This document shows positions 51,370 through 60,638 of a DNA stretch of 64,000 nt, in pieces; within the stretch, counting starts at the first letter, position 1; each line of letters begins with the position of its first letter. The translations under genes and the position numbers were made by a program. The notes under the pieces were generated by a model. The model did no database searches. It was not told where the DNA came from and saw only the letters and a list, made by a program, of their open reading frames with translations. This DNA comes from JABFRZ01 sp964631945. Its GTDB lineage: Bacteria; Planctomycetota; UBA1135; GCA-002686595. The stretch lies in NCBI GenBank assembly GCA_964631945.1, contig CAZWAY010000007.1, positions 41,445 through 105,444 on the forward strand, in the 5' to 3' direction.

Positions 51370-54300
51370 ATGAGCACCCCGGATTTCGCCCACCTCCACG
51401 TCCACAGCGAGTACAGCCTGCTCGACGGGGCCAATCGCCTCGACGACCTGGTGCAGGCCGCCAAGGCGGACGGCCAGCGCGCGCTCGCGCTCACCGACCA
51501 CGGCAACCTGTTCGGGGCGGTCGAGTTCTACCAGAAGGCCAAGAAGGCCGGGATCAAGCCCATCGTCGGGTGCGAGATCTACATCGCGCGCGACACCCAC
51601 AAGAAGCCGCACCACAAGACCCAGAATCCCTACAACCACCTCACGCTGCTGGCGCGCGACCGGGCCGGCTACCAGAACCTGCTCAAGCTGGCGACGGCCG
51701 CCTACCTCGAGGGCTTCCACTTCCGACCGCGCATCGACAAGGAGACGCTGGCGCGCCACGCCACCGGCCTCTCCTGTCTCTCGGGCTGTCTCTCGGGCGA
51801 GATCAGCGACCTGGTGCAGGCCGGCAAGCTGCCCCAGGCCGAACGCGCCGCGGTCGAGCTGCGCGACCTGTTCGGCCCCGAGAACTTCTGGCTCGAGCTG
51901 CAGCGCAACGGGATCGAGGTGCAGGCGCGGCTGAACGAGGCCCTGGTGGACATCTCGGGCCGCACGGGCATCCCACTGGTCGCCACCAACGACATCCACT
52001 ACCTGCGCGCCGAGGACTGCCACACGCAGGACGTGCTGCTGTGCATCAACACGGGCGCGAAGCGCGCGGACCAGAAGCGTTTCCGCATGGACACGCAGAC
52101 GCTCTTCTTCCGCACGCGGGCCGAGATGGCGCACGAGTTCCGTGACCTGCCCGGCGCGCTGACGGCCAGCATGGACGTGGCCGAGCGCGTGGCGCTCGAC
52201 ATCGAGTTCGGCACCTATCACCTGCCGCTGTTCACGCCCGCCGACGGCGGCGCGCCCGAGGCGTTGTTCGACCGTCTGTGCGACGAGGGTCTGCTGCTGC
52301 GCTACGGTCCGGGTCACGCCCAGGCGCGCGAGCGCCTGGAGTACGAGAAGCGCGTCATCCGCGAGATGGGCTTCGTCTCGTACTTCCTGATCGTGTGGGA
52401 CCTGATCCGCTGGGCGCGCGAGCACGGCATCCCGGTCGGCCCCGGGCGCGGCTCGGCGGCCGGCTCGATCGTGGCCTTCGTGCTGGACATCACGCGCGTC
52501 GATCCGCTGCGCTACGACCTGCTGTTCGAGCGCTTCCTGAACAGCGCGCGCATCTCGATGCCGGACATCGACATCGACTTCTGCAAGGAGGGCCGCGAGC
52601 GCGTATTGCAGTACACGCGCGAGCGCTACGGGGCCGAGCGCGTCAGCCAGATCGGGACCTTCGCCACGCTCTCGGCGCGCTCGGTGATCCGCGACGTCGG
52701 GCGCACGCTCGATCTGCCGCTGTCGGAGATCGACAAGCTCGCCAAGATGGTGCCCCAGGGGCCGACCGCGCCGCCGCTCGCGGAGGCGGTCGAGGACGAT
52801 CCCGAGCTCGCCGGCGCGCGCAAGGAGGAGCGTTACCGCGAGCTGTTCGATTTCTCGATCAAGCTCGACGGACTGGCGCGCCACATCTCGACCCACGCCG
52901 CCGGAGTGGTCATCGCCGACCGCCCGATCGTCGAGTACGTGCCGCTGTGCACCAACAAGCAGGACGTCGTCACCCAGTGGCCCGCCAAGCAGCTCGAGGA
53001 CCTCGGGCTCTTGAAGATGGACTACCTGGGCCTGCGCACCCTGACGATCCTGGAGATGACGCGCACCCTGCTGGAGCGCTCCGGCACCGTCCCGCCCGAT
53101 CTCGATCGCCTGCCGCTGGACGACCAGCCCACTTTCGCGCTGCTCAACCGCGGCGAGACGCTGGGGGTGTTCCAGCTCGAATCCGAGGGCATGCGCAAGC
53201 TGCTCGCACGCCTCAAGCCCGACTGCTTCGAGGACCTGATCGCGGCCCTGGCGCTCTACCGTCCCGGCCCGCTGGAGTCGGGCATGGCGGACATGTTCAT
53301 GCGCCGCAAGCACGGGCTCGAGAAGATCGAGTACGTGCACGCCTCGCTCGAGCCGATCCTGCGCGACACCTACGGCTGCATCGTCTACCAGGAACAGGTG
53401 ATGCTCATCTCCAACGCGCTGGGGAACTTCTCGCTCAACGAGGCCGACAACCTGCGCAAGGCCATGGGCAAGAAGCAGCCCGAGATCATGAACAAGTACT
53501 CGGCGCAGTTCGTGGCCGGCGCGGTCGCGAACGGCTGCGCCGAGTTCGCCGCGCGCGAGATCTGGGAGAGCATCGTCAAGTTCGGCGGCTACGGCTTCAA
53601 CAAGTCGCACTCGACCGCCTACGCGCTCATCACCTGGCAGACGGCCTACCTGAAGGCCCACCACCGCATCGAGTTCCTGGCCGCGAACCTGTCGTGCGAG
53701 ATGCAGAGCTCCGACAAGATCAAGGAGTTCGCGGACGACGCGCGCCAGGCCGGCATCCGCGTGCTGCCGCCGGACGTGGCGCGTTCGCAGTGGGAATTCC
53801 TGCCGGAGGACGGTGCCCTGCGCTTCGGCTTCGGGGCCATCAAGGGCACCGGCCAGAAGGCCATCGAGGGCGTCGTGGCCGCGCGCACGCGGCTAGCGGC
53901 GCGGGGCGCCGCGCCCAGCCTGCACGCCCTGTGCGCCGAGGCGGACCCGGCCATCGTCACCAAGCTGACCTGGGAGGCCCTCATCAAGGCCGGCTCGTTC
54001 GACTCCCTCGGCCACGACCGCGGTGCGGTGCTGGCGGCCCTCGAGCTGGCCCTGGCCGAGGGCGTGCGCGCGGCCAACGACAAGAAGGCGGGCCAGGGCT
54101 CGCTCTTCGGTGCGGCCGAGGAAGGCGCACCGGGAGCCGCCGGCGGCATCGACCCCGCGCGCGCCTTCGCACGCGCCGACACGCTCAAGGCCGAGTACGA
54201 GGTGCTGGGCTTCTACCTGTCCGGCCACCCGCTCGAGGACCGTGCCGGGTTGTTCGCCTTGCTCTCCAGCACGAACACGCGCGACCTGCAGAACCTGCCC

Positions 54301-54819
54301 GGCGGCAGCGAGGTGACGCTGGGCGGTCTGATCGTGGCGCTCAAGGAAGCGACCACCAAGGCGGGCAAGAAGATGGCGCGCTTCCGGCTCGAGGACCTGC
54401 AGGGCGGTGTGAACGTGACCTGCTTCCCGCGCACCTACGAGCAGTACAAGAGCCTGATGGTCGAGGACTCCGTGGTGATCTGTCGCGGCAAGCTGGAGGA
54501 GCGCAGCGGCGAGGACGCAGGCGCCTCGGTCGGGATCCTGCTCGACGCGGTGCTCTTGCTGGAGGACGCGCTGCAGGCCTTCAAGGGCGGGCTGGTGATC
54601 CGGCTGGCGCCGCAGGACGACGTGATCCTGCCGCAGCTCTCGGCGCTGGTGGGTTCGCACCGAGGCTCGAGCCGCCTGTTCTTCGAGGTCGAGGGCGCCG
54701 ACGGGCGCCTGCGTCGCGTGCGCTCCAGCGAGCGTCACAACGTGCGCATCAGCACCGAGCTCGCCAAGGGCATCGAGGGCATCCTCGGCTCCGGCCGTAC
54801 CAAGCTGGCGCGCATCTGA
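51370..54819 (+). CDS. dnaE: DNA polymerase III subunit alpha
   Basis: 1149 residues, DnaE1 type. The PHP domain has HLHVHSEYSLLDGA at the start. The palm carries GPGRGSAAGS and PDIDIDFCKEGRERVLQY with the catalytic Asp residues. The finger and helix-hairpin-helix regions include GGYGFNKSHSTAYALI. The C-terminal OB-fold (about 980-1045; VTLGGLIVALKEATTK ... KMARFRLEDLQG) is complete. It is the replicative polymerase. Only 40 bases separate it from the carbamoyltransferase gene, so they may share a transcript. Confidence 0.97.
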   Translation: MSTPDFAHLHVHSEYSLLDGANRLDDLVQAAKADGQRALALTDHGNLFGAVEFYQKAKKAGIKPIVGCEIYIARDTHKKPHHKTQNPYNHLTLLARDRAGYQNLLKLATAAYLEGFHFRPRIDKETLARHATGLSCLSGCLSGEISDLVQAGKLPQAERAAVELRDLFGPENFWLELQRNGIEVQARLNEALVDISGRTGIPLVATNDIHYLRAEDCHTQDVLLCINTGAKRADQKRFRMDTQTLFFRTRAEMAHEFRDLPGALTASMDVAERVALDIEFGTYHLPLFTPADGGAPEALFDRLCDEGLLLRYGPGHAQARERLEYEKRVIREMGFVSYFLIVWDLIRWAREHGIPVGPGRGSAAGSIVAFVLDITRVDPLRYDLLFERFLNSARISMPDIDIDFCKEGRERVLQYTRERYGAERVSQIGTFATLSARSVIRDVGRTLDLPLSEIDKLAKMVPQGPTAPPLAEAVEDDPELAGARKEERYRELFDFSIKLDGLARHISTHAAGVVIADRPIVEYVPLCTNKQDVVTQWPAKQLEDLGLLKMDYLGLRTLTILEMTRTLLERSGTVPPDLDRLPLDDQPTFALLNRGETLGVFQLESEGMRKLLARLKPDCFEDLIAALALYRPGPLESGMADMFMRRKHGLEKIEYVHASLEPILRDTYGCIVYQEQVMLISNALGNFSLNEADNLRKAMGKKQPEIMNKYSAQFVAGAVANGCAEFAAREIWESIVKFGGYGFNKSHSTAYALITWQTAYLKAHHRIEFLAANLSCEMQSSDKIKEFADDARQAGIRVLPPDVARSQWEFLPEDGALRFGFGAIKGTGQKAIEGVVAARTRLAARGAAPSLHALCAEADPAIVTKLTWEALIKAGSFDSLGHDRGAVLAALELALAEGVRAANDKKAGQGSLFGAAEEGAPGAAGGIDPARAFARADTLKAEYEVLGFYLSGHPLEDRAGLFALLSSTNTRDLQNLPGGSEVTLGGLIVALKEATTKAGKKMARFRLEDLQGGVNVTCFPRTYEQYKSLMVEDSVVICRGKLEERSGEDAGASVGILLDAVLLLEDALQAFKGGLVIRLAPQDDVILPQLSALVGSHRGSSRLFFEVEGADGRLRRVRSSERHNVRISTELAKGIEGILGSGRTKLARI

Positions 54820-54842
54820 GTCGGGCGGGCGCCCTGCGGACA

Positions 54843-54880
54843 CGACCAGCCCCGGGGGAGGATTCCCGCGGGGCTCGTCG
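54843..54880. terminator. Bidirectional hairpin between dnaE and rplQ
   Basis: A 12-bp stem with one mismatch (CGACCAGCCCCG with CGGGGCTCGTCG) and a 14-base loop lies 23 bases past the dnaE stop and 30 bases past the rplQ stop. The two genes converge here, so it may terminate both. No clear U-tract is seen. Confidence 0.55.
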
Positions 54881-54910
54881 GGCTCGGCGGCCCCGACGGC
54901 TCACTCCGAC

Positions 54911-55300
54911 TCACTCGGCCGCTGCGGCCTCTTCCTTGGGCGTGCGCTCGACGAACTCGAGGATGGCGCGCTCGCCGTTGTCGCCCAGACGGTTCTTGGA
55001 GAGCTTGAGGATGCGGCAGTAGCCGCCCTTGCGCGCCTGGAAGCGCGGCCCCAGCACCGAGAAGAGCTTGGTGGTGGCCGCCTTGCTGCGCACCTGGGCG
55101 AACACCTGGCGGCGGTGGTGCATGCTCGGCAGCTTGCTCAGCGTGACCAGCTTCTCCACGAACGGCTTGACGTTCTTGGCCTTGGGCAAGGTGGTCACAA
55201 TGCGCTCGTGCTCGATCAGCGAGACGGCCATGTTGCGCGCCATGGCGGCGCGGTGGCTGCTGGTGCGGCCGAGTTTCTTGCCTGCTTTACGATGCCGCAT
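54911..55300 (-). CDS. rplQ: 50S ribosomal protein L17
   Basis: 129 residues starting MRHRKAGKKLGRTSSHR, the conserved L17 N-terminus, with TTLPKAKNVKPFVEKLVTL. It is the last gene of the alpha operon, 30 bases after rpoA, and ends at a hairpin. A short acidic/Ala tail (KEEAAAAE) follows the core. Confidence 0.98.
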   Translation of the reverse strand: MRHRKAGKKLGRTSSHRAAMARNMAVSLIEHERIVTTLPKAKNVKPFVEKLVTLSKLPSMHHRRQVFAQVRSKAATTKLFSVLGPRFQARKGGYCRILKLSKNRLGDNGERAILEFVERTPKEEAAAAE

Positions 55301-55330
55301 GGGGTGCTGCTCCGACGCTGCTGGGCGGTC

Positions 55331-56326
55331 CTATTGGGTGACGGTCATGCCGAGCGAGAGTCCGCGCTCGGTGAGCCGGTTCTTGATCTCGGTCAGGCTG
55401 GTCTTGCCGAGGTTCTTCAGCTTCATGACCTCGTTCTCGCTCAGGGTCACGAGGTCCCGGAGGGTCTGGAGGTTGGCGCTGTCGAGGCAGTTGCGCGCGC
55501 GCACGGACAGCTCGAGGTCCGCGATCGGCCGGTCGAGCTGCTTCTTGAGCTCGTCGGTCTGACGATTCTTCTGGTTGAACTCGGAACGCCCCGGGTCGCC
55601 TGCCACGGGCGTCGTACCCAGGCTCGGGTCGAACAGGACGAACGGGTTCAGGTGCTTGCGGTAGATCTTGGCCGACTCGACCAGGGCGAGCTGCGGCGAG
55701 ATCGTGCCGTCGGTCCAGATCTCGAGCACCAGACGATCGTAGTTCGTGAACTTGCCGACGCGCGTCGCCTCGACCGCATAGCGCACGCGGTGCACGGGCG
55801 AGTAGATCGCATCGATCGGCATGGTCCCGACCTGGTGCCACTCCGAACGGTTCTCGTCGGCCGGGACGTAGCCGCGACCCTTGGAGATCTCGAGCTCGAT
55901 GTTGAGCGCGCGATCCAGCGTGAGGTTGGCGATCACCAGGTCGGTGTTCACGACCTGGGTGTCACCGGGACACTGGACGTCCGCACCCGTCACCGGCCCC
56001 TTGCCCTTCTTCTTGATGTGGCACGTGACGCGGTCGGTGCCATGGTGGCGTATCCGTAGCCGCTTGATGGCCAGGATGATGTCGGTCACGTCCTCGTACA
56101 CGCCCTCGAGCGAGGCGAACTCGTGGTCCGCCCCCTCGATGCGCACGGCGGTGACGGCCGTCCCCTCGATCGAGGACAGCAGCACGCGCCGCAGACCGTT
56201 GCCGATCGTGTGGCCGAAGCCGCGTTCGAAGGGCTCGACGATGAAGCGACCGTACTCCGGGGTGAGCGTCTCCTGGTCCGGGGTGACCCGGCTGGGCAGC
56301 TCGAAATTGCGCCAACGAATCCGCAT
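55331..56326 (-). CDS. rpoA: RNA polymerase subunit alpha
   Basis: 331 residues. The N-terminal dimer domain has EPFERGFGHTIGNGLRRVLLSSIEG, the core contact for beta and beta'. The C-terminal domain (about 255-325) has LELSVRARNCLDSANLQTLRDLV and LKNLGKTSLTEIK, which bind UP elements and activators. It lies between rpsD and rplQ in the usual order. Confidence 0.98.
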   Translation of the reverse strand: MRIRWRNFELPSRVTPDQETLTPEYGRFIVEPFERGFGHTIGNGLRRVLLSSIEGTAVTAVRIEGADHEFASLEGVYEDVTDIILAIKRLRIRHHGTDRVTCHIKKKGKGPVTGADVQCPGDTQVVNTDLVIANLTLDRALNIELEISKGRGYVPADENRSEWHQVGTMPIDAIYSPVHRVRYAVEATRVGKFTNYDRLVLEIWTDGTISPQLALVESAKIYRKHLNPFVLFDPSLGTTPVAGDPGRSEFNQKNRQTDELKKQLDRPIADLELSVRARNCLDSANLQTLRDLVTLSENEVMKLKNLGKTSLTEIKNRLTERGLSLGMTVTQ

Positions 56327-56347
56327 GTGGTTGCTCCCTGTTCCTGC

Positions 56348-56974
56348 CTACTTCGAGGTCAGCTCGATGATCAGTTGTTCCTGGATCGGGTGCGGGACGT
56401 GGTCGCGGCGCGGCATGGCCATGACCTCCGTCTCGAGCACCTCGCCCTTGACCGACAGCCAGTCGGGCACGACCTGCGACTTGTTCACTTCCACGGCCTC
56501 CGACACCATCTTGCGCGTCTTCGGGTTCTCGCGCACCGAAACCCTGTCGCCCGGGCGCACGGTGAAGCTGGCCACGTCCACGCGGCGCTTGTTCACCTTG
56601 AAGTGGCCGTGGTTGATCATCTGGCGCGCGTGGTTGCGCGAGAGCGCGAAGCCACTGGCGAGCACGACGTTGTCGAGTCGGCGCTCGAGCAGGGCCAGCA
56701 GGGTCACGCCCGTGTTGCCGGGAGTGCGCTCGGCCTCCTTGATGTAGCAGCGGAACTGCCGCTCGAGGATGCCGTAGATGCGCTTCAGCTTCTGCTTCTC
56801 ACGGTGGTGCAGGCCGTAGTCGGAAACCTTCGAGCGTCGCTGGGCGTGCACGCCGGGCGGGTAGTCGCGTCGGGAGAGCGCACACTTGTCCGTGAAGCAG
56901 CGCTGGCCCTTGAGGAAGAGCTTCATGCCCTCGCGCCGGCACAGCTTGCACTTGTTGTCTACATATCGCGCCAT
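56348..56974 (-). CDS. rpsD: 30S ribosomal protein S4 (zinc form)
   Basis: 208 residues. The N-terminus keeps the zinc ligands Cys9, 12, 26 and 31 (CKLC ... CFTDKC), the C+ form. An S4 RNA-binding domain is at about 98-160 (RLDNVVLASGFALSRNHARQMI). S4 nucleates the 30S body and often represses its own operon. It is 16 bases after rpsK. Confidence 0.97.
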   Translation of the reverse strand: MARYVDNKCKLCRREGMKLFLKGQRCFTDKCALSRRDYPPGVHAQRRSKVSDYGLHHREKQKLKRIYGILERQFRCYIKEAERTPGNTGVTLLALLERRLDNVVLASGFALSRNHARQMINHGHFKVNKRRVDVASFTVRPGDRVSVRENPKTRKMVSEAVEVNKSQVVPDWLSVKGEVLETEVMAMPRRDHVPHPIQEQLIIELTSK

Positions 56975-56990
56975 GTTTGGTTCCTCTCGC

Positions 56991-57371
56991 CTACACGCGG
57001 CGACGCTTGCGAGCCCGACAGCCGTTGTGCGCCAGCGGCGTCACGTCCTGGATGGAGATCACGCGCAGCCCGGCGTTGGCCAGGGCCCGCACGGCCGATT
57101 CGCGGCCCGAGCCGACGCCCTTGACCAGCACGTCGACCTCGCGCAGCCCGTGGCGCATGGCCGCCGTGGCGGCGTGCTCCGCGGCGCGCTGGGCCGCGTA
57201 GGGCGTGCTCTTGCGCGTGCCCTTGAAGCCCACCGTGCCGGCCGCGCCCCAGGAGATCGTCTCTCCATTGGCGGTGGTGATGGTCACGTGCGTGTTGTTG
57301 AAGGTCGCCTTCACGTGGACGATCCCACGCGCGACGCTCCGCTTGGCCTTCTTCTTGATTGCCTTTCCCAT
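56991..57371 (-). CDS. rpsK: 30S ribosomal protein S11
   Basis: 126 residues, full length for S11, with GIVHVKATFNNTHVTIT and the C-terminal NGCRARKRRRV. It forms part of the 30S platform near the E site. It lies between rpsM and rpsD with gaps under 20 bases. Confidence 0.98.
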   Translation of the reverse strand: MGKAIKKKAKRSVARGIVHVKATFNNTHVTITTANGETISWGAAGTVGFKGTRKSTPYAAQRAAEHAATAAMRHGLREVDVLVKGVGSGRESAVRALANAGLRVISIQDVTPLAHNGCRARKRRRV

Positions 57372-57389
57372 GATCTAGAGGCGCCTCGC

Positions 57390-57773
57390 CTACTTCATCC
57401 CCTTGACGGACTTCTTGCCGGCCACGGTCTTCTTCGGTCCCTTGCGCGTACGCGCGTTGGTCCGCGTGCGCTGTCCGCGCACCGGCAGCCCGCGACGGTG
57501 CCGGGTGCCGCGGTAGCAGCCGATGTCGCGCAGGCGGCTGATGTTGCCCGAGATCGCCCGGCGCAGCGTGCCCTCCACGGCATAGTTGCGCTGCAGGTGG
57601 TTGGCGATCAGGGTCGCCTGCTCCTCGGTCAAGTCGCCGGCCTTCATGCCGCGCTCGAGCGCCAGCTCGTCGCAGACCCGCTGGGCCGTGGGCCGGCCCA
57701 CGCCGAAGACGTAGGTGAGCGCGATCTCGAGGCGCTTGTTGTTGGGGATGTCGACACCGATGACGCGGGGCAT
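57390..57773 (-). CDS. rpsM: 30S ribosomal protein S13
   Basis: 127 residues starting MPRVIGVDIPNNKRLEIALTYVFGVG, with the C-terminal LPVRGQRTRTNARTRKGPKKTV. S13 contacts the P-site tRNA and L5. It begins four bases after the rpmJ stop. Confidence 0.98.
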   Translation of the reverse strand: MPRVIGVDIPNNKRLEIALTYVFGVGRPTAQRVCDELALERGMKAGDLTEEQATLIANHLQRNYAVEGTLRRAISGNISRLRDIGCYRGTRHRRGLPVRGQRTRTNARTRKGPKKTVAGKKSVKGMK

Positions 57774-57777
57774 GGGC

Positions 57778-57897
57778 TCACTTTCCTTGGCGTTGCTTGT
57801 GGGTCGGGTCGGCCTTGCAGATCACGCGCACGACACCGCGACGCTTGACGATCTTGCACTGCATGCAGATGCGACGAACACTGCTGCGAACCTTCAT
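57778..57897 (-). CDS. rpmJ: 50S ribosomal protein L36
   Basis: A 39-residue protein, MKVRSSVRRICMQCKIVKRR continuing to KQRQGK. The zinc ligands Cys11, Cys14, Cys27 and His33 are intact, so it is the C+ form. It lies between infA and rpsM, its standard place, with gaps of six and four bases. It is short enough to be missed by length filters. Confidence 0.97.
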   Translation of the reverse strand: MKVRSSVRRICMQCKIVKRRGVVRVICKADPTHKQRQGK

Positions 57898-57903
57898 CGC
57901 TCG

Positions 57904-58131
57904 TTACTTCCTCCGCTCGCCGCGATAGACGATGCGGCCCTTGGACAGGTCGTAGGGGGACATCTCGACGGTGATCTTGTCGCCGGGCAGGATGCGGATG
58001 TAGTGCATGCGCATCTTGCCGCTGACGTGCGCCAGGATCTGGTGCCCGGACTCGAGCTTGGCGCGAAAACGCGCGTTCGGAAGGGCTTCCGTCACGATCG
58101 CTTCCACGGTGATGGGTTCTTCCTTGGCCAT
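57904..58131 (-). CDS. infA: Translation initiation factor IF-1
   Basis: 75 residues from MAKEEPITVEAIVTEALPNARF, an S1-like OB-fold with HVSGKMRMHYIRILPGDKITVEMSPYDLSKGRI. IF-1 occupies the A site during initiation. It begins two bases after the adk stop; the methionine aminopeptidase gene often found between adk and infA is missing here. Confidence 0.98.
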   Translation of the reverse strand: MAKEEPITVEAIVTEALPNARFRAKLESGHQILAHVSGKMRMHYIRILPGDKITVEMSPYDLSKGRIVYRGERRK

Positions 58132-58133
58132 GG

Positions 58134-58790
58134 TCAGCGCCCCGACTTGCGGGGTACCAGGCCGTCCAGGCGGGCGAAGACGACATCCGCGGCCTGCTCG
58201 CCGTCCAGCGCGCTCAACAGGCCACGCTCCCGATAGAAGCGCACCAGCGGCGTGGTCTTCTCGCGGTAGACGCGCAAGCGCTCGCGCACCACGGGTGCGG
58301 CGTCGTCGCTGCGCTGGTAGAGCTCGCCGCCGCAGGCGTCGCACACGCCCGAGGCCTTGGGGGGCGCATTCTTGCGGTGGTACACGCGCCCGCACTGCTT
58401 GCAGGACAGGCGCCCGGCGGCGCGCTCGATGATGCTCTCGTCCGAGACCTCCAGGTCGACCACCACCATCTGGTCCTGGCTGCCGAGGCGCTGTTCGAGC
58501 GCGCGCGCCTGCACCTCGGTGCGCGGGAAGCCGTCCAGCACGTAGCCTTCGCGGCAGTCGGGCGCGGTCACGCGCTCGGACAGCATGTCGAGCACGAGCA
58601 CGTCCGGAACGTACTCGCCCTTGTCCATGAAGCCCTTGGCCTGGGCACCGAGGGGGGTACCGCGCTTGACGTGATCGCGCAGGAGATCGCCGGTGGACAC
58701 GTGCGGCAGCGCACGGGCCTGGCTCAGGCGCGCGGCCTGGGTGCCCTTGCCCGCTCCGGGGGCGCCGAGGAGGACGACCACGAGCGCCAT
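58134..58790 (-). CDS. adk: Adenylate kinase (zinc-containing)
   Basis: 218 residues. The P-loop is GAPGAGKGT (9-17), and the lid carries Cys130, 133, 150 and 153, a structural zinc site. DGFPRT and the closing LDGLVPRKSGR are normal. It equilibrates ATP, ADP and AMP. Its start overlaps the secY stop by one base (TGATG). Confidence 0.97.
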   Translation of the reverse strand: MALVVVLLGAPGAGKGTQAARLSQARALPHVSTGDLLRDHVKRGTPLGAQAKGFMDKGEYVPDVLVLDMLSERVTAPDCREGYVLDGFPRTEVQARALEQRLGSQDQMVVVDLEVSDESIIERAAGRLSCKQCGRVYHRKNAPPKASGVCDACGGELYQRSDDAAPVVRERLRVYREKTTPLVRFYRERGLLSALDGEQAADVVFARLDGLVPRKSGR

Positions 58791-60118
58791 CAGCCTTTCC
58801 GAGCCCAGCCGGCTCCGCCGGCGAGACCACCGGCGCCGCCGGTGCCCTTGCCCTTCACGAAGCCCTCGTAGTTGCGCATCACCAGCATCGCGTTGAGGCG
58901 ATCCACCAGGTCCATGGCCACTCCCACGACGATCAGCACGGAGGTGCCGCCGAGGAAGTAGGCCAGGCGCCCGGAGAGGCCGGGGATGTTGCCCGTGATG
59001 AAGTTCGGCAGCACCGCCAGGAAGGCCAGGAACACGGCTCCGGCCAGGGTGATGCGCGTGAGGATCCCCTTCAGGTACGCGGCCGTCTTCGCGCCGGGGC
59101 GGATGCCCGGGATGAACGAGCCGTGCTCGCGCAGGTTGTCGGCGATCTCCTCGGGCCGGAACATCAGGTTGTTCCAGAAGAAGCAGAAGAAGAAGACCAG
59201 CACGACATACAGCGTCACGTAGACGAAGCCGTCCGTGTCGCTGAAGACCGAGGCCACGCGCTCGAGCCCGACGACCTTGAAGAGCACGCCGGGGATGATG
59301 AAGATCGCCGAGGCGAAGATGATCGGCATGACGCCGGCCATGTTGATCTTGAGCGGCAGGTAGTGGCGCTGGCCACCGTACACGCGGCGCCCGCGCGTCA
59401 GGCGCGCGTACTGGATCGGCACCCGGCGTTCGCCCTTCTGCACGAACACGACCACCAGCACGATGGCGACCCAGATCCCGATCAGGGTCAGGACCGCGTT
59501 GTAGGGCTCGTCCTGCTGCTTGACGATCTGCTGCAGGCTGCCGGGCATCTCCGCGATGATGCCGGCCATGATGATCAACGAGGATCCGTTGCCGAGGCCG
59601 TACTCGGTGATCAGCTCGCCCACCCACATCACGAACATCGAGCCGGCCGTGAGCGCCAGGATCACCGTGATGGCGTGGCCCGCGGTGGGCTCGGTATCCA
59701 TCAGCCCCGGCATGTTCACGAACACGCCGAACCAGATGAAGGTCGCCTGCAACAGCGCGATCGGCACCGTGGCGAGGCGCGTCCACTGGTTGATCTTCTT
59801 CTGACCGGTCGCGCCCTCCTTCTGGATGGCCTCGATCTGCGGCGAGACCTTGGCCAGCACCGAGAAGATGATCGAGGCCGAGATGTACGGCATGATCCCC
59901 AGCGCGAAGAGCACCGTGTTGCCGATCGAGCCGCCCGAGAAGGCGGAGATCAGGCCGAACACCGTGCTGCCCTGCTGGGCCTGCTCCTCCAGGAACCTGG
60001 GCGACAGCCCGGGCACGGGGATGTGGATCCCGGTGCGGTAGAGCAGCAAGAGCCCGAGCGTCACCAGGATGCGCTGGCGCGTCTCGGGGATCCGCAGGAG
60101 CTGGAGGATGTGGTTCAC
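58790..60118 (-). CDS. secY: Protein translocase subunit SecY
   Basis: 442 residues from a GTG (product MNHILQLLRIPETRQRILVTLG). Ten membrane segments are expected; signatures are GIHIPVPGLSP and the cytoplasmic loop GERRVPIQYA with RRVYGGQRHYLPLKIN. The C-terminal tail is Gly-rich (GTGGAGGLAGGAG). It is the Sec channel through which the many lipoproteins here should first be exported. It is 11 bases after rplO. Confidence 0.97.
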   Translation of the reverse strand: MNHILQLLRIPETRQRILVTLGLLLLYRTGIHIPVPGLSPRFLEEQAQQGSTVFGLISAFSGGSIGNTVLFALGIMPYISASIIFSVLAKVSPQIEAIQKEGATGQKKINQWTRLATVPIALLQATFIWFGVFVNMPGLMDTEPTAGHAITVILALTAGSMFVMWVGELITEYGLGNGSSLIIMAGIIAEMPGSLQQIVKQQDEPYNAVLTLIGIWVAIVLVVVFVQKGERRVPIQYARLTRGRRVYGGQRHYLPLKINMAGVMPIIFASAIFIIPGVLFKVVGLERVASVFSDTDGFVYVTLYVVLVFFFCFFWNNLMFRPEEIADNLREHGSFIPGIRPGAKTAAYLKGILTRITLAGAVFLAFLAVLPNFITGNIPGLSGRLAYFLGGTSVLIVVGVAMDLVDRLNAMLVMRNYEGFVKGKGTGGAGGLAGGAGWARKG

Positions 60119-60129
60119 CGCGGCGTTCC

Positions 60130-60618
60130 CTACTTCGCGTCGTCCGCCGGCGCGGCGGCCTCGCGGCCCTGCGCGTCGATCAGCACGACCTGACCGCCCG
60201 CGGCCTGGATCTTCTCGCTGGCACTCTTGGAGAACTTCTGGGCCCGCACGGTCAAGGCCTTGGTGAGCGCGCCGTCGCCGAGCACCTTGAGCAGCGGCGC
60301 CTCCGGGTTCGTCAGGCCCTTGGCGAGCACGGCGGCCAGGTCCACCACCGCGCCGCTCTCGAAGGCCTCGAGCTGCTCGACGTTGATGATCGTGTAGTCC
60401 GTGCGGAAGCGCGCGTTGGTGAAGCCGCGCTTCGGCACGCGCCGGTAGATCGGCATCTGGCCACCCTCGTAGCCCGGCCGGCGACGGGCCCCCGAGCGCT
60501 GGCCCCAGCCCTTGTGGCCGCGACCGCAGGTCTTGCCCAGGCCGCTGCCGATGCCGCGCCCCACACGGAAGACGTGCTCGTGCTTGGTGCCCTTCTTCGT
60601 GACGCTGCGGAGGTCCAT
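60130..60618 (-). CDS. rplO: 50S ribosomal protein L15
   Basis: 162 residues from MDLRSVTKKGTKHEHVFRVGRGIGSGLGKTCGRGHKGWGQRSG, the Gly/Lys-rich loop that threads rRNA. The core FEGGQMPIYRRVPKRGF is recognisable as YEGGQMPIYRRVPKRGF. The tail AAAPADDAK is acidic. It follows rpsE by 20 bases, leaving no room for rpmD. Confidence 0.97.
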   Translation of the reverse strand: MDLRSVTKKGTKHEHVFRVGRGIGSGLGKTCGRGHKGWGQRSGARRRPGYEGGQMPIYRRVPKRGFTNARFRTDYTIINVEQLEAFESGAVVDLAAVLAKGLTNPEAPLLKVLGDGALTKALTVRAQKFSKSASEKIQAAGGQVVLIDAQGREAAAPADDAK

Positions 60619-60638
60619 GGTTCGGTGGGGTTCGGGGC

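Noticed and set aside
52278..55022. A 914-codon plus-strand frame within dnaE
   Set aside because: It is the +1-type shadow of dnaE, Arg/Pro/Ala-rich, and lacks any family motif.
60619..60638. A hidden rpmD (L30) between rpsE and rplO
   Set aside because: The gap is only 20 bases; no room for a gene.
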